From assembly GCA_018623155.1 (NCBI GenBank), contig JAAZVZ010000017.1:1-48330 (forward strand): a DNA stretch of 48,330 nt, given 5' to 3'. Below are positions 7,181 to 16,621 of the stretch, piece by piece. The notes under the pieces were generated by a model. The model saw only the letters and a list, made by a program, of their open reading frames with translations, did not search any database and was not told the origin of the DNA. A program made the translations under genes and the position numbers. The first letter of the stretch is position 1, and each line of letters begins with the position of its first letter. The stretch comes from Glaciecola sp. (GTDB lineage: Bacteria > Pseudomonadota > Gammaproteobacteria > Enterobacterales > Alteromonadaceae).

Positions 7181-8188
7181 ATGACACAACAACGAATTAC
7201 CGTCATTCGTGGGGACGGTATTGGACCCGACATTATTGACTCAGCCATTCAAATCTTGGACAAGGTTGGCTGTGATTTTGCTTATGACTACGCAGACGCT
7301 GGTCTTATGGCCTTAGAAAACCACGGTGAACTTCTCCCTCAAGAAACACTCGATTTGATCGCAAAGAACAAAGTTGCGTTAAAAGGCCCTTTAACAACAC
7401 CCGTTGGTGAGGGATTTACCTCTATCAACGTCAGTTTGCGCAAGCAATTCCAATTGTACGCAAACGTACGACCGGTATTGTCATTCAAAGGCACCAAGGC
7501 TCGTTATGACGACATCGATATCATCACTGTACGTGAAAACACTCAAGGGATGTACTCTGGTCTTGGCCAAATCGTTTCTGACGATGGCACTGAAGCTGAA
7601 GCAAAAAGTAAAATCACTCGCGATGGCGCTGAAAAAATCGTGACCTTTGCCTATGAATTAGCCCGTCGTGAAGGCCGTAAAAAAGTGACCGCAGTTCACA
7701 AAGCGAACATTTTAAAATCGACTTCTGGTCTATTCTTAAAAGTTGCTCGTGAAGTCGGCGAGCGTTATCCAGATATCGAATCAGCCGAAATGATTGTGGA
7801 TAACACCTGTATGCAGCTTGTTATGAACCCAGGTCAGTTTGATGTGATAGTGACTACCAACTTATTTGGTGACATTTTATCTGACTTGTGTGCTGGTCTT
7901 GTGGGCGGTTTAGGCATGGCTCCAGGGGCAAATATCGGTGAAGATTCAGCAATCTTTGAAGCTGTACACGGCTCAGCACCTGACATCGCAGGCATGAATC
8001 TTGCGAACCCAACTTCCGTGATTCTTGCGTCGATTCAAATGCTTGAATACTTGGAAATGGGTGACAAAGCTGAAAAAATCCGCGCAGCATTAAAAGACGT
8101 CATCGAATCAGGTGACCGTACAACTCGTGACTTGGGTGGCGAACACGGTACAACTGACTTTACTCAAGCAGTGCTTGAGCGTTTGTAA
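7181..8188 (+). CDS. icd: Isocitrate dehydrogenase, NAD-dependent type
   Basis: This TCA-cycle enzyme oxidises isocitrate to 2-oxoglutarate. The 335-residue product belongs to the isocitrate/isopropylmalate dehydrogenase family. The substrate motif S81-x-N83-x-x-L-R87 followed by LYANVRP marks isocitrate rather than isopropylmalate as substrate. In the cofactor loop, HGSAPDIAG carries Asp268-Ile269 where NADP enzymes such as E. coli Icd have Lys-Tyr. That predicts NAD use. It is monocistronic, with its own promoter and a strong terminator. The leuB product elsewhere in this window is its paralogue. Tartrate or homoisocitrate dehydrogenase are less likely given the S-x-N motif. Confidence 0.92.
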   Translation: MTQQRITVIRGDGIGPDIIDSAIQILDKVGCDFAYDYADAGLMALENHGELLPQETLDLIAKNKVALKGPLTTPVGEGFTSINVSLRKQFQLYANVRPVLSFKGTKARYDDIDIITVRENTQGMYSGLGQIVSDDGTEAEAKSKITRDGAEKIVTFAYELARREGRKKVTAVHKANILKSTSGLFLKVAREVGERYPDIESAEMIVDNTCMQLVMNPGQFDVIVTTNLFGDILSDLCAGLVGGLGMAPGANIGEDSAIFEAVHGSAPDIAGMNLANPTSVILASIQMLEYLEMGDKAEKIRAALKDVIESGDRTTRDLGGEHGTTDFTQAVLERL

Positions 8189-8210
8189 TCTTATTCAAAC
8201 ACTCTCTATA

Positions 8211-8243
8211 AACCGGGTTGAGGGTACTCATCCCGGTTTTTTT
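8211..8243 (+). terminator. Rho-independent terminator after icd
   Basis: The stem AACCGGG (8211-8217) pairs with CCCGGTT (8232-8238) and is followed by a run of seven T (8237-8243). It lies 23 bases after the stop codon. Confidence 0.9.
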
Positions 8244-8326
8244 ATACCTGTACACAAGAACAGAATTGCTTTCTAACCGCAAAGACTGGCCAATTTTGCT
8301 CATAGTATTCGTTACACTTATCACCA

Positions 8327-8343
8327 CTTAGCAAAATGCTAAG
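8327..8343. promoter_or_regulatory. Perfect inverted repeat ahead of the comEA-like gene
   Basis: CTTAGCA-AAA-TGCTAAG is a perfect 7-bp inverted repeat about 40 bases before the start codon. A weak promoter (TTGCTC at 8296, TATCAC at 8319, 17-bp spacer) would put transcription start inside or just before it. It is a candidate operator, or a small 5' hairpin in the mRNA. The factor is unknown. Confidence 0.35.
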
Positions 8344-8384
8344 GAACACAAATTTTAATTTATTGCAAAACAAGGTATCGAATC

Positions 8385-8699
8385 ATGAACAAAATCTTAT
8401 TTATAGCTGTTTTACTATCTCAAGTTTTTCTATCAACAAGTGCATTAGCGAAAAGCCAATCAGACCAAGGTTCACAACCTGTTAGTGCAGAGAGTAAAGC
8501 TGTGCGGTATGTCAATATTAATACAGCAAGTGTTGCTGAACTTCGAGTGTTGCCAGGTATCGGAATCAAAAAAGCGCAAGCGATTGTGGCGCATCGTACG
8601 GACCGCGGCAACTTTAGAAAAAAAGAAGAATTAACCCAAGTCAAAGGTATCAACGTAAAGCTGCTAGCCAAAATCGAATCGCATATTAGAGTGAAATAA
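8385..8699 (+). CDS. ComEA-like secreted helix-hairpin-helix protein
   Basis: This 104-residue protein has a signal peptide (hydrophobic core 4-19, predicted cleavage after ALA at residue 22), a short linker, and a ComEA-type double helix-hairpin-helix domain. The domain is visible as NINTASVAELRVLPGIGIKK, and then FRKKEELTQVKGINVKLLAKI. Such proteins bind DNA without sequence specificity in the periplasm. Relatives (ComEA) draw incoming DNA through the outer membrane during natural transformation. No other competence genes are in the window, so a role in DNA uptake is inferred. The stop codon overlaps the T-run of the galU terminator coming from the other strand. Confidence 0.88.
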   Translation: MNKILFIAVLLSQVFLSTSALAKSQSDQGSQPVSAESKAVRYVNINTASVAELRVLPGIGIKKAQAIVAHRTDRGNFRKKEELTQVKGINVKLLAKIESHIRVK

Positions 8700-8732
8700 A
8701 AAAGCGCCACTATCCTTTCGGATTTGGCGCTT
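8697..8732 (-). terminator. Rho-independent terminator of ugd-galU
   Basis: On the minus strand an 8-bp stem (AAGCGCCA at 8732-8725 with TGGCGCTT at 8709-8702) is followed by TTTTTTA. It lies 22 bases after the galU stop. The plus-strand tail (TTGTTG) is poor, so it acts mainly for galU. Confidence 0.85.
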
Positions 8733-8753
8733 GTTGAGAACTAGGTCAACACT

Positions 8754-9647
8754 CTAACCGTTTTTACTTGCTAAATACTCTTTGATTGCTGGACCTATTT
8801 CTGGATGACGCAATGCAAAATCAATATTGGCTTTCATATACCCAATTTTAGAACCACAATCGTGACTTTTACCTTTCATGTAATAGGCGTCTACTTGTTC
8901 AAGTTTCATCAAAGAGGCAATGGCATCAGTGAGTTGAACTTCACCGCCAGCCCCAGGAGGGGTGAACTCGAGTAACTCCCAGATTTTTTCAGACAAAACA
9001 TAACGACCGACAACGGCTAGATTTGAAGGTGCTTCATCTATCGCTGGTTTCTCAACCGTAGCATGGATCTTAGCAGATTGACCTGCGGTAATTTCTGCAC
9101 CATCTAAATCCACCACACCAAACTTACTGACTTCTTCTTCTGGTACTTCTTCAACCATAACTTGCGAAACACGATTGGTATTAAAGCGCGAAACCATCTC
9201 AGCTAGATTGTCTTTTTTGAGATTACTTGCCGCATTATCCATTATGACATCAGGTAAAACGACAGCAAATGGATTGTCTCCAACAACAGGGTGCGCACAC
9301 ATAATAGCGTGACCAAGCCCATTGGCAACACCTTGACGCACATGCATGATCGTGACATCTTTGGGCACAATAGCTTGTACATCTTCAAGCAATTGACGCT
9401 TAACGCGTTTTTCCAAAGTAGCCTCTAACTCAAATGATGTGTCAAAGTGATTTTCTATAGAGTTTTTAGACGCATGTGTCACTAACACAATCTCCCGAAT
9501 ACCTGCAGCAACACATTCATTTACAACATATTGAATAAGCGGCTTATCTACCACAGGTAGCATCTCTTTGGGAATGGCTTTGGTAGCAGGTAGCATTCGA
9601 GTACCTAAACCGGCAACGGGAATGACCGCTTTTTTAACTTGACTCAT
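8754..9647 (-). CDS. galU: UTP--glucose-1-phosphate uridylyltransferase GalU
   Basis: GalU makes UDP-glucose from UTP and glucose-1-phosphate. The 297-residue product has the nucleotidyltransferase signature [21 protein letters not shown] at its N-terminus, the downstream [16 protein letters not shown], and the [10 protein letters not shown] block. Length is normal. It follows ugd with four bases between genes, so the enzyme making UDP-glucose and the one oxidising it are co-expressed. The product also feeds galE, found 3.4 kb away on the plus strand. Confidence 0.96.
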   Translation of the reverse strand: MSQVKKAVIPVAGLGTRMLPATKAIPKEMLPVVDKPLIQYVVNECVAAGIREIVLVTHASKNSIENHFDTSFELEATLEKRVKRQLLEDVQAIVPKDVTIMHVRQGVANGLGHAIMCAHPVVGDNPFAVVLPDVIMDNAASNLKKDNLAEMVSRFNTNRVSQVMVEEVPEEEVSKFGVVDLDGAEITAGQSAKIHATVEKPAIDEAPSNLAVVGRYVLSEKIWELLEFTPPGAGGEVQLTDAIASLMKLEQVDAYYMKGKSHDCGSKIGYMKANIDFALRHPEIGPAIKEYLASKNG

Positions 9648-9651
9648 TGAT

Positions 9652-10992
9652 TTAATATCCTTTTACTGAAAGACCTCGTCCAATACCGTAGTACGCAAGA
9701 TCGTAACCTGACACAATATTCGGCTCGTAGATATTGCGCCCATCAAAAATCACTCTATCAGTGAGAGTGGATGCTAAGAAATCAAAATCAGGTGCTCTAA
9801 ACGCTTGCCATTCTGTACACACGACGAGAGCATCTGCACCTGTCACCGCAGCCTCTTTGGTGCCCATCAGTCTGAAGTCGGCGCGATGCCCATATATTCT
9901 CTGTGCTTCATCCATTGCTTCTGGATCATAAGCTTGAACATGAGCGCCAGCTTCCCAGAGTTTTTCCACTAACACACGAGCAGATGCCTCGCGCATATCA
10001 TCGGTATTGGGTTTGAACGCCAATCCCCACAGCGCAATTGTTTTACCGGTTAAATCACCTTTATAAAAGGACATTAAATAATCAAATAACTTTGACTTTT
10101 GATTTTGATTTACTTGTTCAACGGCTTCTAGCACCTTAGCTTGATGACCGATTGCATTGGCCGACCGGATTAAGGCTTGCACATCTTTAGGAAAACACGA
10201 GCCACCGTAACCACAACCAGGATAGATAAATTGATATCCAATGCGCGGGTCAGAACCGATACCTTTGCGTACATTTTCGATATCCGCCCCAAACCGTTCA
10301 GCTAAATTGGCCATTTCATTCATAAACGAAATCTTAGTCGCTAACATACAGTTGGCGGCATACTTGGTTAATTCGGCACTGCGAATATCCATTTTGATAA
10401 CACGGTCATTATTTCGGTTGAATGGATAATACAATTCACGTAGTTTTTTCTCGGCACATTCAGAATCGGTACCGATAATGATGCGGTCAGGTCGCATACA
10501 ATCATTTACGGCCGCCCCCTCTTTCAAAAATTCAGGGTTGGATACCACATCATAAGTCATTTCTTTTTGGAGGTCGCGCAAGGTCGTTGCAACTTGTTCT
10601 TTGACTTTATCAGCAGTACCGACAGGCACGGTTGATTTGTTAATGATGATGGTGTGTTTGTCCATATGCGTTGCGATGGTTTCAGCCACTTTTAGAACAT
10701 ATTGCAAATCTGCAGAACCATCTTCATCAGGAGGAGTACCCACCGCAATGAAAATCACATTGCCATGCACAACGCCCCTGGCAGCGTCGGTAGTAAAATC
10801 GAGTCGTTTCGCTTCATAATTTGCCGTAACAAGTGGCGTAAGGCCTGGCTCATAGATTGGAATTATCCCGTCTTTTAGTGCATCCACTTTGCGCTGATCA
10901 ACATCGATGCATAACACATCATGCCCGACATCAGCGAGGACAGCTGCCTGAACTAGGCCAACATATCCAATACCAAATACTGTTACTTTCAT
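9652..10992 (-). CDS. ugd: UDP-glucose 6-dehydrogenase
   Basis: This enzyme oxidises UDP-glucose to UDP-glucuronate with NAD, for surface or exopolysaccharide synthesis. The 446-residue product has the Rossmann motif VFGIGYVGL at its N-terminus, the STVPVGTA segment, and the catalytic Cys266 within YGGSCFPKD. The C-terminal UDP-binding domain follows [14 protein letters not shown]. Two ATGs lie six bases apart. I chose the second (10992) because AAGGA sits five bases before it and overlaps the first. It is the first gene of the ugd-galU operon and is divergent from the POT transporter gene. GDP-mannose dehydrogenase is a related alternative, made less likely by the galU neighbour. Confidence 0.94.
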   Translation of the reverse strand: MKVTVFGIGYVGLVQAAVLADVGHDVLCIDVDQRKVDALKDGIIPIYEPGLTPLVTANYEAKRLDFTTDAARGVVHGNVIFIAVGTPPDEDGSADLQYVLKVAETIATHMDKHTIIINKSTVPVGTADKVKEQVATTLRDLQKEMTYDVVSNPEFLKEGAAVNDCMRPDRIIIGTDSECAEKKLRELYYPFNRNNDRVIKMDIRSAELTKYAANCMLATKISFMNEMANLAERFGADIENVRKGIGSDPRIGYQFIYPGCGYGGSCFPKDVQALIRSANAIGHQAKVLEAVEQVNQNQKSKLFDYLMSFYKGDLTGKTIALWGLAFKPNTDDMREASARVLVEKLWEAGAHVQAYDPEAMDEAQRIYGHRADFRLMGTKEAAVTGADALVVCTEWQAFRAPDFDFLASTLTDRVIFDGRNIYEPNIVSGYDLAYYGIGRGLSVKGY

Positions 10993-11170
10993 ACTCATCC
11001 TTAAATATAGAATCCAATCACTTTCGTTATCGGCACATTTCCATCAATTTAAAGATAGTCTGGTTTCACGATTATGAAATATAAAAGACAGTTGAATTAA
11101 ATCTACCATCAAACAACAGTTTCCCCTATTATATACAACGCTTTTTCATGTCATATAAGAAGGTATAACA

Positions 11171-12694
11171 ATGACAACAAAACACCTCGACAAAACACTC
11201 GACACTGGCTTTTTTGGCCATCCAATGGGTTTGCAAACGCTTTTCATGACAGAAATGTGGGAACGTATGTCTTATTATGGCATGCGTGCTTTATTGGTCT
11301 TGTATATGACAGCCTCTCTACAAGAAGGTGGTTTAGGTATTACCGTGGCCATGGCGGGAGCAATCTACGGTTTATATACTGGCGCGGTATATTTTATGGG
11401 ATTACCAGGAGGCTGGTTGGCTGACCGACTTATCGGTGGTCAAAAAGCAGTATGGTATGGCGGTATAATTATTATGCTTGGTCATATAATTCTTGCCATT
11501 CCTGCCGCAAGTTCATTTTATATCGGTCTCATATTTGTTGTGGTAGGTACCGGTTTACTCAAGCCCAACATCGGCGCCATTGTTGGTCAACTATATAGCG
11601 CGGAAGACCGCCGTCGTGACTCAGGGTATACCCTATACTACATGGGTATTAATATTGGTGCAGTGATTGGCTACACCGTATGTGGATACCTACAGGTCGA
11701 ATTTAGCTATCACCATGCATTTGGTGCAGCGGCAGTTGGGATGTTCATTGGTTTGGTGCAATATAAACTGACATTAAAAAATCTCGGTTCCGTTGCAGCA
11801 GCCCCTATCCAACCTCTTTCTCCTAGTGCACAGCGCAATACCTATGCCGTTATTGTGGCATTCTTAATCATTGTGGCAATAATTACCGGCATGGCGATGT
11901 CTGGGACGCTAATCATTGACCCTGTGCCCGTTGCCAAATCAGTTGCAGTCATATTTTGTTTGATATTTTTAGGTTATTTTGGCGCAATTTACTTTGGTGG
12001 AAACCTCACGCCAAATGAGAAAAAAGGCATGAATGCCTTATTTTTAATTTGTATCGCATCAGCTTGTTTTTGGTCTGGTTTTGAGCAAGCCGGATCCTCG
12101 TTAAATTTGTTTGGTCGTGATTATACGGACCGTATGTTAGGCAATTTTGAAATCCCAACAGCTTGGTTCCAGTCTGCTAACTCGTTTTTTATTATCATTT
12201 TGTCACCCTTTTTTGCGGCTTTATGGATAAACCTGGCAAAACGTATGATTACCCCTAGCTACACAGTCAAATGTGCGATCGGTTTAATCATTATGGCATC
12301 CGGCTTCATCGTCATGTTCTTTGCCTCTCAATATGCTGCTGCGGGCCTTAAAGTGGCTCCTTACTGGCTAGTAGCGACCTATTTCTTGCACACTGTGGGT
12401 GAACTCTGTTTAAGCCCAGTTGCATTATCTGCAGTATCAAAACTCTCTCCACAACGTTTCTTGGGACAAATGATGGGCGTATTTGTTCTGACCTACTCGA
12501 TTGGTAATGTCATTGCAGGACTGTTATCTGGTAACTTTGATCCCAATAATGTCGAGCAAATGCCGAATTTATACCTCCAGATTTCATTATTTGGCATCGG
12601 TGTTGGAATTATTTTGGTATTATTGGCTTTCAAATCAAAAGGGTGGGAACAAGCTGCTGAAGCAGAAGCTGAGGCCAACGCTCAAAAAGCTTAA
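11171..12694 (+). CDS. Proton-dependent oligopeptide transporter (POT/PTR family)
   Basis: This inner-membrane symporter is predicted to take up di- and tripeptides with protons. It has 507 residues and many hydrophobic segments consistent with 12-14 helices. The POT proton-coupling motif ExxER is present as EMWERMSYYG near residue 30, followed by the LPGGWLADRLIGGQ loop. The second POT signature appears as TLYYMGINIGAVIG. The C-terminus is Ala/Glu-rich and cytoplasmic. A small membrane-protein gene starts within 12 bases of its stop, suggesting co-transcription. The sequence does not tell which peptides are carried. Confidence 0.92.
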   Translation: MTTKHLDKTLDTGFFGHPMGLQTLFMTEMWERMSYYGMRALLVLYMTASLQEGGLGITVAMAGAIYGLYTGAVYFMGLPGGWLADRLIGGQKAVWYGGIIIMLGHIILAIPAASSFYIGLIFVVVGTGLLKPNIGAIVGQLYSAEDRRRDSGYTLYYMGINIGAVIGYTVCGYLQVEFSYHHAFGAAAVGMFIGLVQYKLTLKNLGSVAAAPIQPLSPSAQRNTYAVIVAFLIIVAIITGMAMSGTLIIDPVPVAKSVAVIFCLIFLGYFGAIYFGGNLTPNEKKGMNALFLICIASACFWSGFEQAGSSLNLFGRDYTDRMLGNFEIPTAWFQSANSFFIIILSPFFAALWINLAKRMITPSYTVKCAIGLIIMASGFIVMFFASQYAAAGLKVAPYWLVATYFLHTVGELCLSPVALSAVSKLSPQRFLGQMMGVFVLTYSIGNVIAGLLSGNFDPNNVEQMPNLYLQISLFGIGVGIILVLLAFKSKGWEQAAEAEAEANAQKA

Positions 12695-12705
12695 ATATAT
12701 TTATG

Positions 12706-13002
12706 ATGAAATTTCATTTTTCAACACAATCCATCGAAAGTCTGCGTCAGTATTCACTGACGCAGCGCATGGCTTATCTAGATGAAGCTGCAAAGAAAAT
12801 GACAATCCCTGAGAAAACGTTGCTAAATGTTCTCAAACTGCTTGTCATCGTCCCAGTGTTTATTTTGCTGTTACGCATTGTGAACGATTGGACATCACTT
12901 TTGTGGGCAGGATTGATTTTATTACTTTATCCTCTAATTATTCGGCCGATACAACATTCAATGAGTATAAAATACCTACCTAAGGTATTGCCCAAAGAAT
13001 AG
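12706..13002 (+). CDS. Small two-helix membrane protein (DUF6170-like)
   Basis: This 98-residue protein has an N-terminal soluble part (MKFHFSTQSIESLRQYSLTQ and on) and two hydrophobic segments. These are VLKLLVIVPVFILLLRIV and LLWAGLILLLYPLIIRPI. It resembles the DUF6170 proteins of Alteromonadales, from memory of that family, and has no known function. Another ATG lies three bases upstream (12703). Neither has a clear ribosome site, which fits translation coupled to the preceding transporter gene. An accessory role for the transporter is only suggested by this proximity. Confidence 0.65.
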   Translation: MKFHFSTQSIESLRQYSLTQRMAYLDEAAKKMTIPEKTLLNVLKLLVIVPVFILLLRIVNDWTSLLWAGLILLLYPLIIRPIQHSMSIKYLPKVLPKE

Positions 13003-13032
13003 ATTGAGTGGCACAGGAACTTCCTTAGGTAG
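12976..13032 (+). terminator. Long-loop 10-bp inverted repeat before galE
   Basis: CTACCTAAGG (12976-12985) and CCTTAGGTAG (13023-13032) form a perfect 10-bp inverted repeat with a 37-base loop. It spans the stop codon of the small membrane protein and is followed by TCTTTTG. It may terminate the transporter operon, or form a structure in the galE leader. The long loop makes either call uncertain. Confidence 0.35.
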
Positions 13033-13061
13033 TCTTTTGACAATCTATCAAGGAAGTATCG

Positions 13062-14084
13062 ATGCAGACAATTCTCGTGACGGGTGGAGCTGGTTATATT
13101 GGCTCCCACACTGTTTTACAATTACTTGAACAAGATTACCGCGTTGTCATTCTGGATAACCTTTCCAATTCTTCAGCTGAATCGCTCAAACGCGTGTGTG
13201 AATTAACCCAAAAAGATCTCACTTTTATTCAAGGAGATATTCGTGATAAAGCCTGTTTACATGAAATATTTACACAATACGACATTGACTCCGTAATACA
13301 CTTTGCTGGGTTGAAAGCCGTCGGAGAGTCTGTTGAAAAACCGCTTAGTTATTATGAAAATAATGTGTATGGCACCATATGTTTAACGCAAGTTATGGCT
13401 ACACACGGCGTCAAAAACATCGTGTTTTCTTCCTCTGCAACCGTCTATGGCGACCCCGTAGAACTACCATTACGAGAAGACATGCCCACAGGGTCACCAA
13501 CCAATCCTTATGGCAAAAGCAAATTAATGGTAGAAGAAGTCCTACAAGATCTTCACGTAGCAGACGCACAATGGCAGATCGTTATTTTGCGCTACTTCAA
13601 CCCTGTAGGCGCACACGAATCTGGTGTAATTGGCGAAGATCCCAACGGGATCCCTAATAACCTCATGCCATTCATCAGCCAAACTGCGATGGGCAAGAGA
13701 GAACGTGTTAATGTGTTTGGTGATGATTATCCCACTGAAGATGGTACAGGTGTGCGTGATTATATTCATGTAGTTGATCTTGCTACAGGTCACTTGCAAG
13801 CTTTACAGCGATTTAATCAAAGGATAGATGTAGATATCATCAACCTTGGCACAGGTATTGGATACAGTGTTAAACAGATGCTAGAAGCATTTGGACAGGC
13901 TTGCGGTCATCCTGTACCATTTCAAATTGTAGAACGTCGTCCAGGAGATATTGCTGCATGTTGGGCAGACCCAGGCACCGCGTTATGCAAATTAAACTGG
14001 TCAGCCAAACGAGGCATTACAGAGATGTGTACCGACGCGTGGCGCTGGCAATCGAATAACCCTAATGGGTACAAATCCGCCTAG
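13062..14084 (+). CDS. galE: UDP-glucose 4-epimerase GalE
   Basis: GalE interconverts UDP-glucose and UDP-galactose. The 340-residue product shows the NAD-binding motif GGAGYIGSH at residues 8-16, the serine block FSSSATVYG, and the catalytic YxxxK as PYGKSK. The tail contains RRPGDIAACWADP, typical of GalE. AAGGAAG precedes the start by six bases. It does not lie in a gal operon. It is separate from ugd-galU but functionally linked through UDP-glucose, so the likely use is glycan precursor supply rather than galactose catabolism. Confidence 0.95.
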   Translation: MQTILVTGGAGYIGSHTVLQLLEQDYRVVILDNLSNSSAESLKRVCELTQKDLTFIQGDIRDKACLHEIFTQYDIDSVIHFAGLKAVGESVEKPLSYYENNVYGTICLTQVMATHGVKNIVFSSSATVYGDPVELPLREDMPTGSPTNPYGKSKLMVEEVLQDLHVADAQWQIVILRYFNPVGAHESGVIGEDPNGIPNNLMPFISQTAMGKRERVNVFGDDYPTEDGTGVRDYIHVVDLATGHLQALQRFNQRIDVDIINLGTGIGYSVKQMLEAFGQACGHPVPFQIVERRPGDIAACWADPGTALCKLNWSAKRGITEMCTDAWRWQSNNPNGYKSA

Positions 14085-14093
14085 AGAAGACCA

Positions 14094-14126
14094 TTAAGTC
14101 GACAGTTCTGATAATTGTCGACTTAA
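14094..14126. terminator. Hairpin shared by convergent galE and mlaA
   Basis: A perfect 11-bp stem, TTAAGTCGACA (14094-14104) with TGTCGACTTAA (14116-14126), fills the gap between the two convergent genes and ends two bases from the mlaA stop. Neither side has a long T-run, so it may slow or process transcripts from both directions rather than act as a classic terminator. Confidence 0.6.
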
Positions 14127-14127
14127 C

Positions 14128-14928
14128 CTATTGTACTGGAGGTGAGTCTTCCAATAAGTCATCGAAAGCCTCAAAATCATCTAATAATTCATCATCCACC
14201 TGAGATTCAATTTCTCCATCTTTTACTTGAAACTCTAAGTTTTGAAAATAAGCATTTTTAACCAATGAATATGGATCTAACGAGCTTTGTAAGTTGGCTT
14301 CTTGTTCTAAAGCTCTGGCTCGGCCTTCCAACACACTGACCAAAATCGTCGCAAGATTAAAATGACTGCTTAATGCCTGCATTGGAAACACCTGTGAATC
14401 AACTACATCACCCGTCGTAGATCGAATATCAGTAGGTCCACGCGCTGGTAACATCAGATATGGGCCCGTTTCTAATCCCCATACTGCAAGTGTTTCACCG
14501 AAACTCTCCTCTTTGGCCGATAAATCCATCATATCAGCCACATCAAATACCCCTAACACGCCCACTGTGGAATTAATCAAAAAGCGGGCAAGAGATACCA
14601 TCGTCCCATCTAATTTACCTTGGGCTGCGTTATTCAATAAATTTGCCGGCTCTTCAAGATTTTCAACAGCATTACGAAGTCCGCTGCGAACTGGTGTTGG
14701 AGTGACCGCAACATACCCTTGAGTGACGGGCTTTAATAAAAATTTATCCAAGACCTCATAGTTAATATCCCACATAGTGCGGTTAAAACCCTCAAATGGG
14801 TCCCTGGGGTCACCTTTAGCTTGATTTGCCTGGGAAGGATCTGCACTGTTCTGTGTAGATGCGCAGCCACTGCCGAGAACCAAAATTACGCTCAATAATA
14901 TGCACTTTCCAAGGGTTAATCCTTTCAC
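14128..14928 (-). CDS. mlaA: Phospholipid-binding lipoprotein MlaA (VacJ)
   Basis: MlaA is the outer-membrane lipoprotein of the Mla system, which removes misplaced phospholipids from the outer leaflet. The 266-residue product has a lipoprotein signal ending in the lipobox LGSGC (Cys22), the family motif DPFEGFNR, and the core VENLEEPANLLNN. The C-terminal tail is strongly acidic (DDELLDDFEAFDDLLEDS). Its start overlaps the ccmI stop by four bases (ATGA), so it is the last gene of the ccm operon. The mlaFEDCB genes are not in this window. An operon link to cytochrome c maturation is unexpected on functional grounds. Confidence 0.93.
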   Translation of the reverse strand: MKGLTLGKCILLSVILVLGSGCASTQNSADPSQANQAKGDPRDPFEGFNRTMWDINYEVLDKFLLKPVTQGYVAVTPTPVRSGLRNAVENLEEPANLLNNAAQGKLDGTMVSLARFLINSTVGVLGVFDVADMMDLSAKEESFGETLAVWGLETGPYLMLPARGPTDIRSTTGDVVDSQVFPMQALSSHFNLATILVSVLEGRARALEQEANLQSSLDPYSLVKNAYFQNLEFQVKDGEIESQVDDELLDDFEAFDDLLEDSPPVQ

Positions 14929-16166
14929 TTAATTTCCTCTGTAATAGTAATAGTAGCGGCTTGAATCTGCTCTTTGCGCACGGGCATAATGATGCTTCCT
15001 GTAAACTCACCAGGAGCAGGTGCAACATTATCGTCATAAGACAACCGTACAATTAACTCAACTTCTTTGACGCTATTAAGTGACCAATTGGCTACCATCG
15101 CATCGGTATCAACTAAATTAACTACGCTTGGAAGTGAGGTCAAGTTTAGTTTTTTTACTGCAACAGGCAACGGCCTTGAGCCAGCCGCATCACGAGCAAA
15201 TACAAACATGGTAGTGGGCGTCAACTGATTATCCGCTTCTAACCTGCGATTAATGATGTCTGTTGCGTTAATTTTAATGGTAAAACCGGTTGGCTTCACC
15301 TTACCTTTGGCCTGAAGTTGTTCTATCTTCGTACGAATTTGCACTACAGCAGGGTTGTCTTTGGGCAGCAAATTAGACACTTGCGACAAATACAATTGTG
15401 CTGTTTCCGCATCGTCCAGTTGTGACGCTGTCAACGCCATCATGAGTGCAGCGTTATTGTTTTGTGGTTCCCTCTCAAGAATATACTGGAGTTGTGTTCT
15501 AGCACGGCGTAAATAATCTATCTGGTTTGGCATCATTAATGCCTGGGCGTAATTTTCTCGCGTATCCATATTATTGGGTGCGATAAGTAATGATTTATCG
15601 TATGCCTGATAGGCTTCTTCAAACATTTGCATGCTCGCGTACAGTCGACCCAATAACATCCACCCCGTGCCATCTTCATTTTCAGGATCGATTCGGGTTC
15701 GAATCGCAAGACTAAAATCTCGCACATCTTGCAAAGTGATATCGCCTCCCTCACCCATAATGATTTTTTGGGTTAATGCATCCATACGCTGATGTACATC
15801 ATGCACATGAGCTAATTTGTCCACACTATTGATTCGCAAGTACAAAACCACACTCAGACCAACTAAAACAATAAAGCTGGCCCAAATAAGCATTGAATTT
15901 TGTGCGCCTGATACAGAGTCTGTCCGAGTCGTTTCATCTACTAGGGCGAGCTTTAACTCTTTTATGGCTTGCTCTTTATGTTTTTCTGTCATAACACCTT
16001 GAGATACTTCTTCTTCAAGTTCTGTAATGCGCTGCTTTATCAAACGAGTATTAGATAATTGATAATCTGAATCATTGAGAAGTTTGCGACCACGCCATAA
16101 AGGGATAAGCAAAAACAAGCTTGCAAGCACGACCAGGCCAATGCTAATAATCCAAAATGTTTGCAT
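14925..16166 (-). CDS. ccmI: Cytochrome c maturation protein CcmI
   Basis: CcmI holds apocytochrome c for heme ligation together with CcmF and CcmH. The 413-residue product has two N-terminal membrane segments (residues about 4-24 and 91-110). The loop between them is predicted coiled coil. A periplasmic TPR-rich domain follows, with GTGWMLLGRLYASMQMFEEAY as one repeat. The C-terminal third is a beta-rich periplasmic domain. In E. coli this function is fused to CcmH; here it is a separate gene. It lies 11 bases after ccmH and overlaps mlaA by four bases. Confidence 0.9.
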   Translation of the reverse strand: MQTFWIISIGLVVLASLFLLIPLWRGRKLLNDSDYQLSNTRLIKQRITELEEEVSQGVMTEKHKEQAIKELKLALVDETTRTDSVSGAQNSMLIWASFIVLVGLSVVLYLRINSVDKLAHVHDVHQRMDALTQKIIMGEGGDITLQDVRDFSLAIRTRIDPENEDGTGWMLLGRLYASMQMFEEAYQAYDKSLLIAPNNMDTRENYAQALMMPNQIDYLRRARTQLQYILEREPQNNNAALMMALTASQLDDAETAQLYLSQVSNLLPKDNPAVVQIRTKIEQLQAKGKVKPTGFTIKINATDIINRRLEADNQLTPTTMFVFARDAAGSRPLPVAVKKLNLTSLPSVVNLVDTDAMVANWSLNSVKEVELIVRLSYDDNVAPAPGEFTGSIIMPVRKEQIQAATITITEEIK

Positions 16167-16177
16167 GAGAGGTGTTC

Positions 16178-16621
16178 CTATTTATCTTCGTCAAGCAAAG
16201 CTTGTGCTTTTGCTAGTGCGGCTTGTTCATCTTGAGCAGGCAGTGAGTGAGGTGTTCTTCTAAGCACTACAACAAAGCCTAATAGGACGACAAAAATCGG
16301 CAAGACCCATAACCAAATTGTCGTACGGGTTACGGGTGGTTGATAATAGACAAAATCTCCATAACGCGACTTCATAAATGACACAATTTGTTCGTGGTCT
16401 TGGCCTTGAGAAATTAACTGAAACACTTTACGTCGCATATCGTGTGCAATCATGGCATCGGAGTCTGCAATATTTTGATTTTGGCACATTGGACAACGCA
16501 GCGTAGCAGTGAGCTCTTTAAATAATACTTGCTGTTCAACCGTGTCAAATTGGTAGTTTTCTTGTGCAGCAAACGTCGCGACACTAAGAAGCGCAAAAGT
16601 AATCACCAAAACGGTTTTCAT
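16178..16621 (-). CDS. ccmH: Cytochrome c maturation thioredoxin-like protein CcmH
   Basis: CcmH reduces the heme-binding cysteines of apocytochrome c. The 147-residue product has a signal peptide (cleavage near residue 19), the redox motif LRCPMCQNQNIADS with Cys43 and Cys46, and one C-terminal membrane segment (IWLWVLPIFVVLLGFVVVL). It is the short form, corresponding to the N-terminal half of E. coli CcmH. Its start overlaps the ccmG stop by four bases. Confidence 0.94.
   Translation of the reverse strand: MKTVLVITFALLSVATFAAQENYQFDTVEQQVLFKELTATLRCPMCQNQNIADSDAMIAHDMRRKVFQLISQGQDHEQIVSFMKSRYGDFVYYQPPVTRTTIWLWVLPIFVVLLGFVVVLRRTPHSLPAQDEQAALAKAQALLDEDK

Noticed and set aside
13008-13024. 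Second sigma-54 promoter (GTGGCAC) before galE
   Set aside because: The GC of the -12 element is not at the required ten-base distance from GG.
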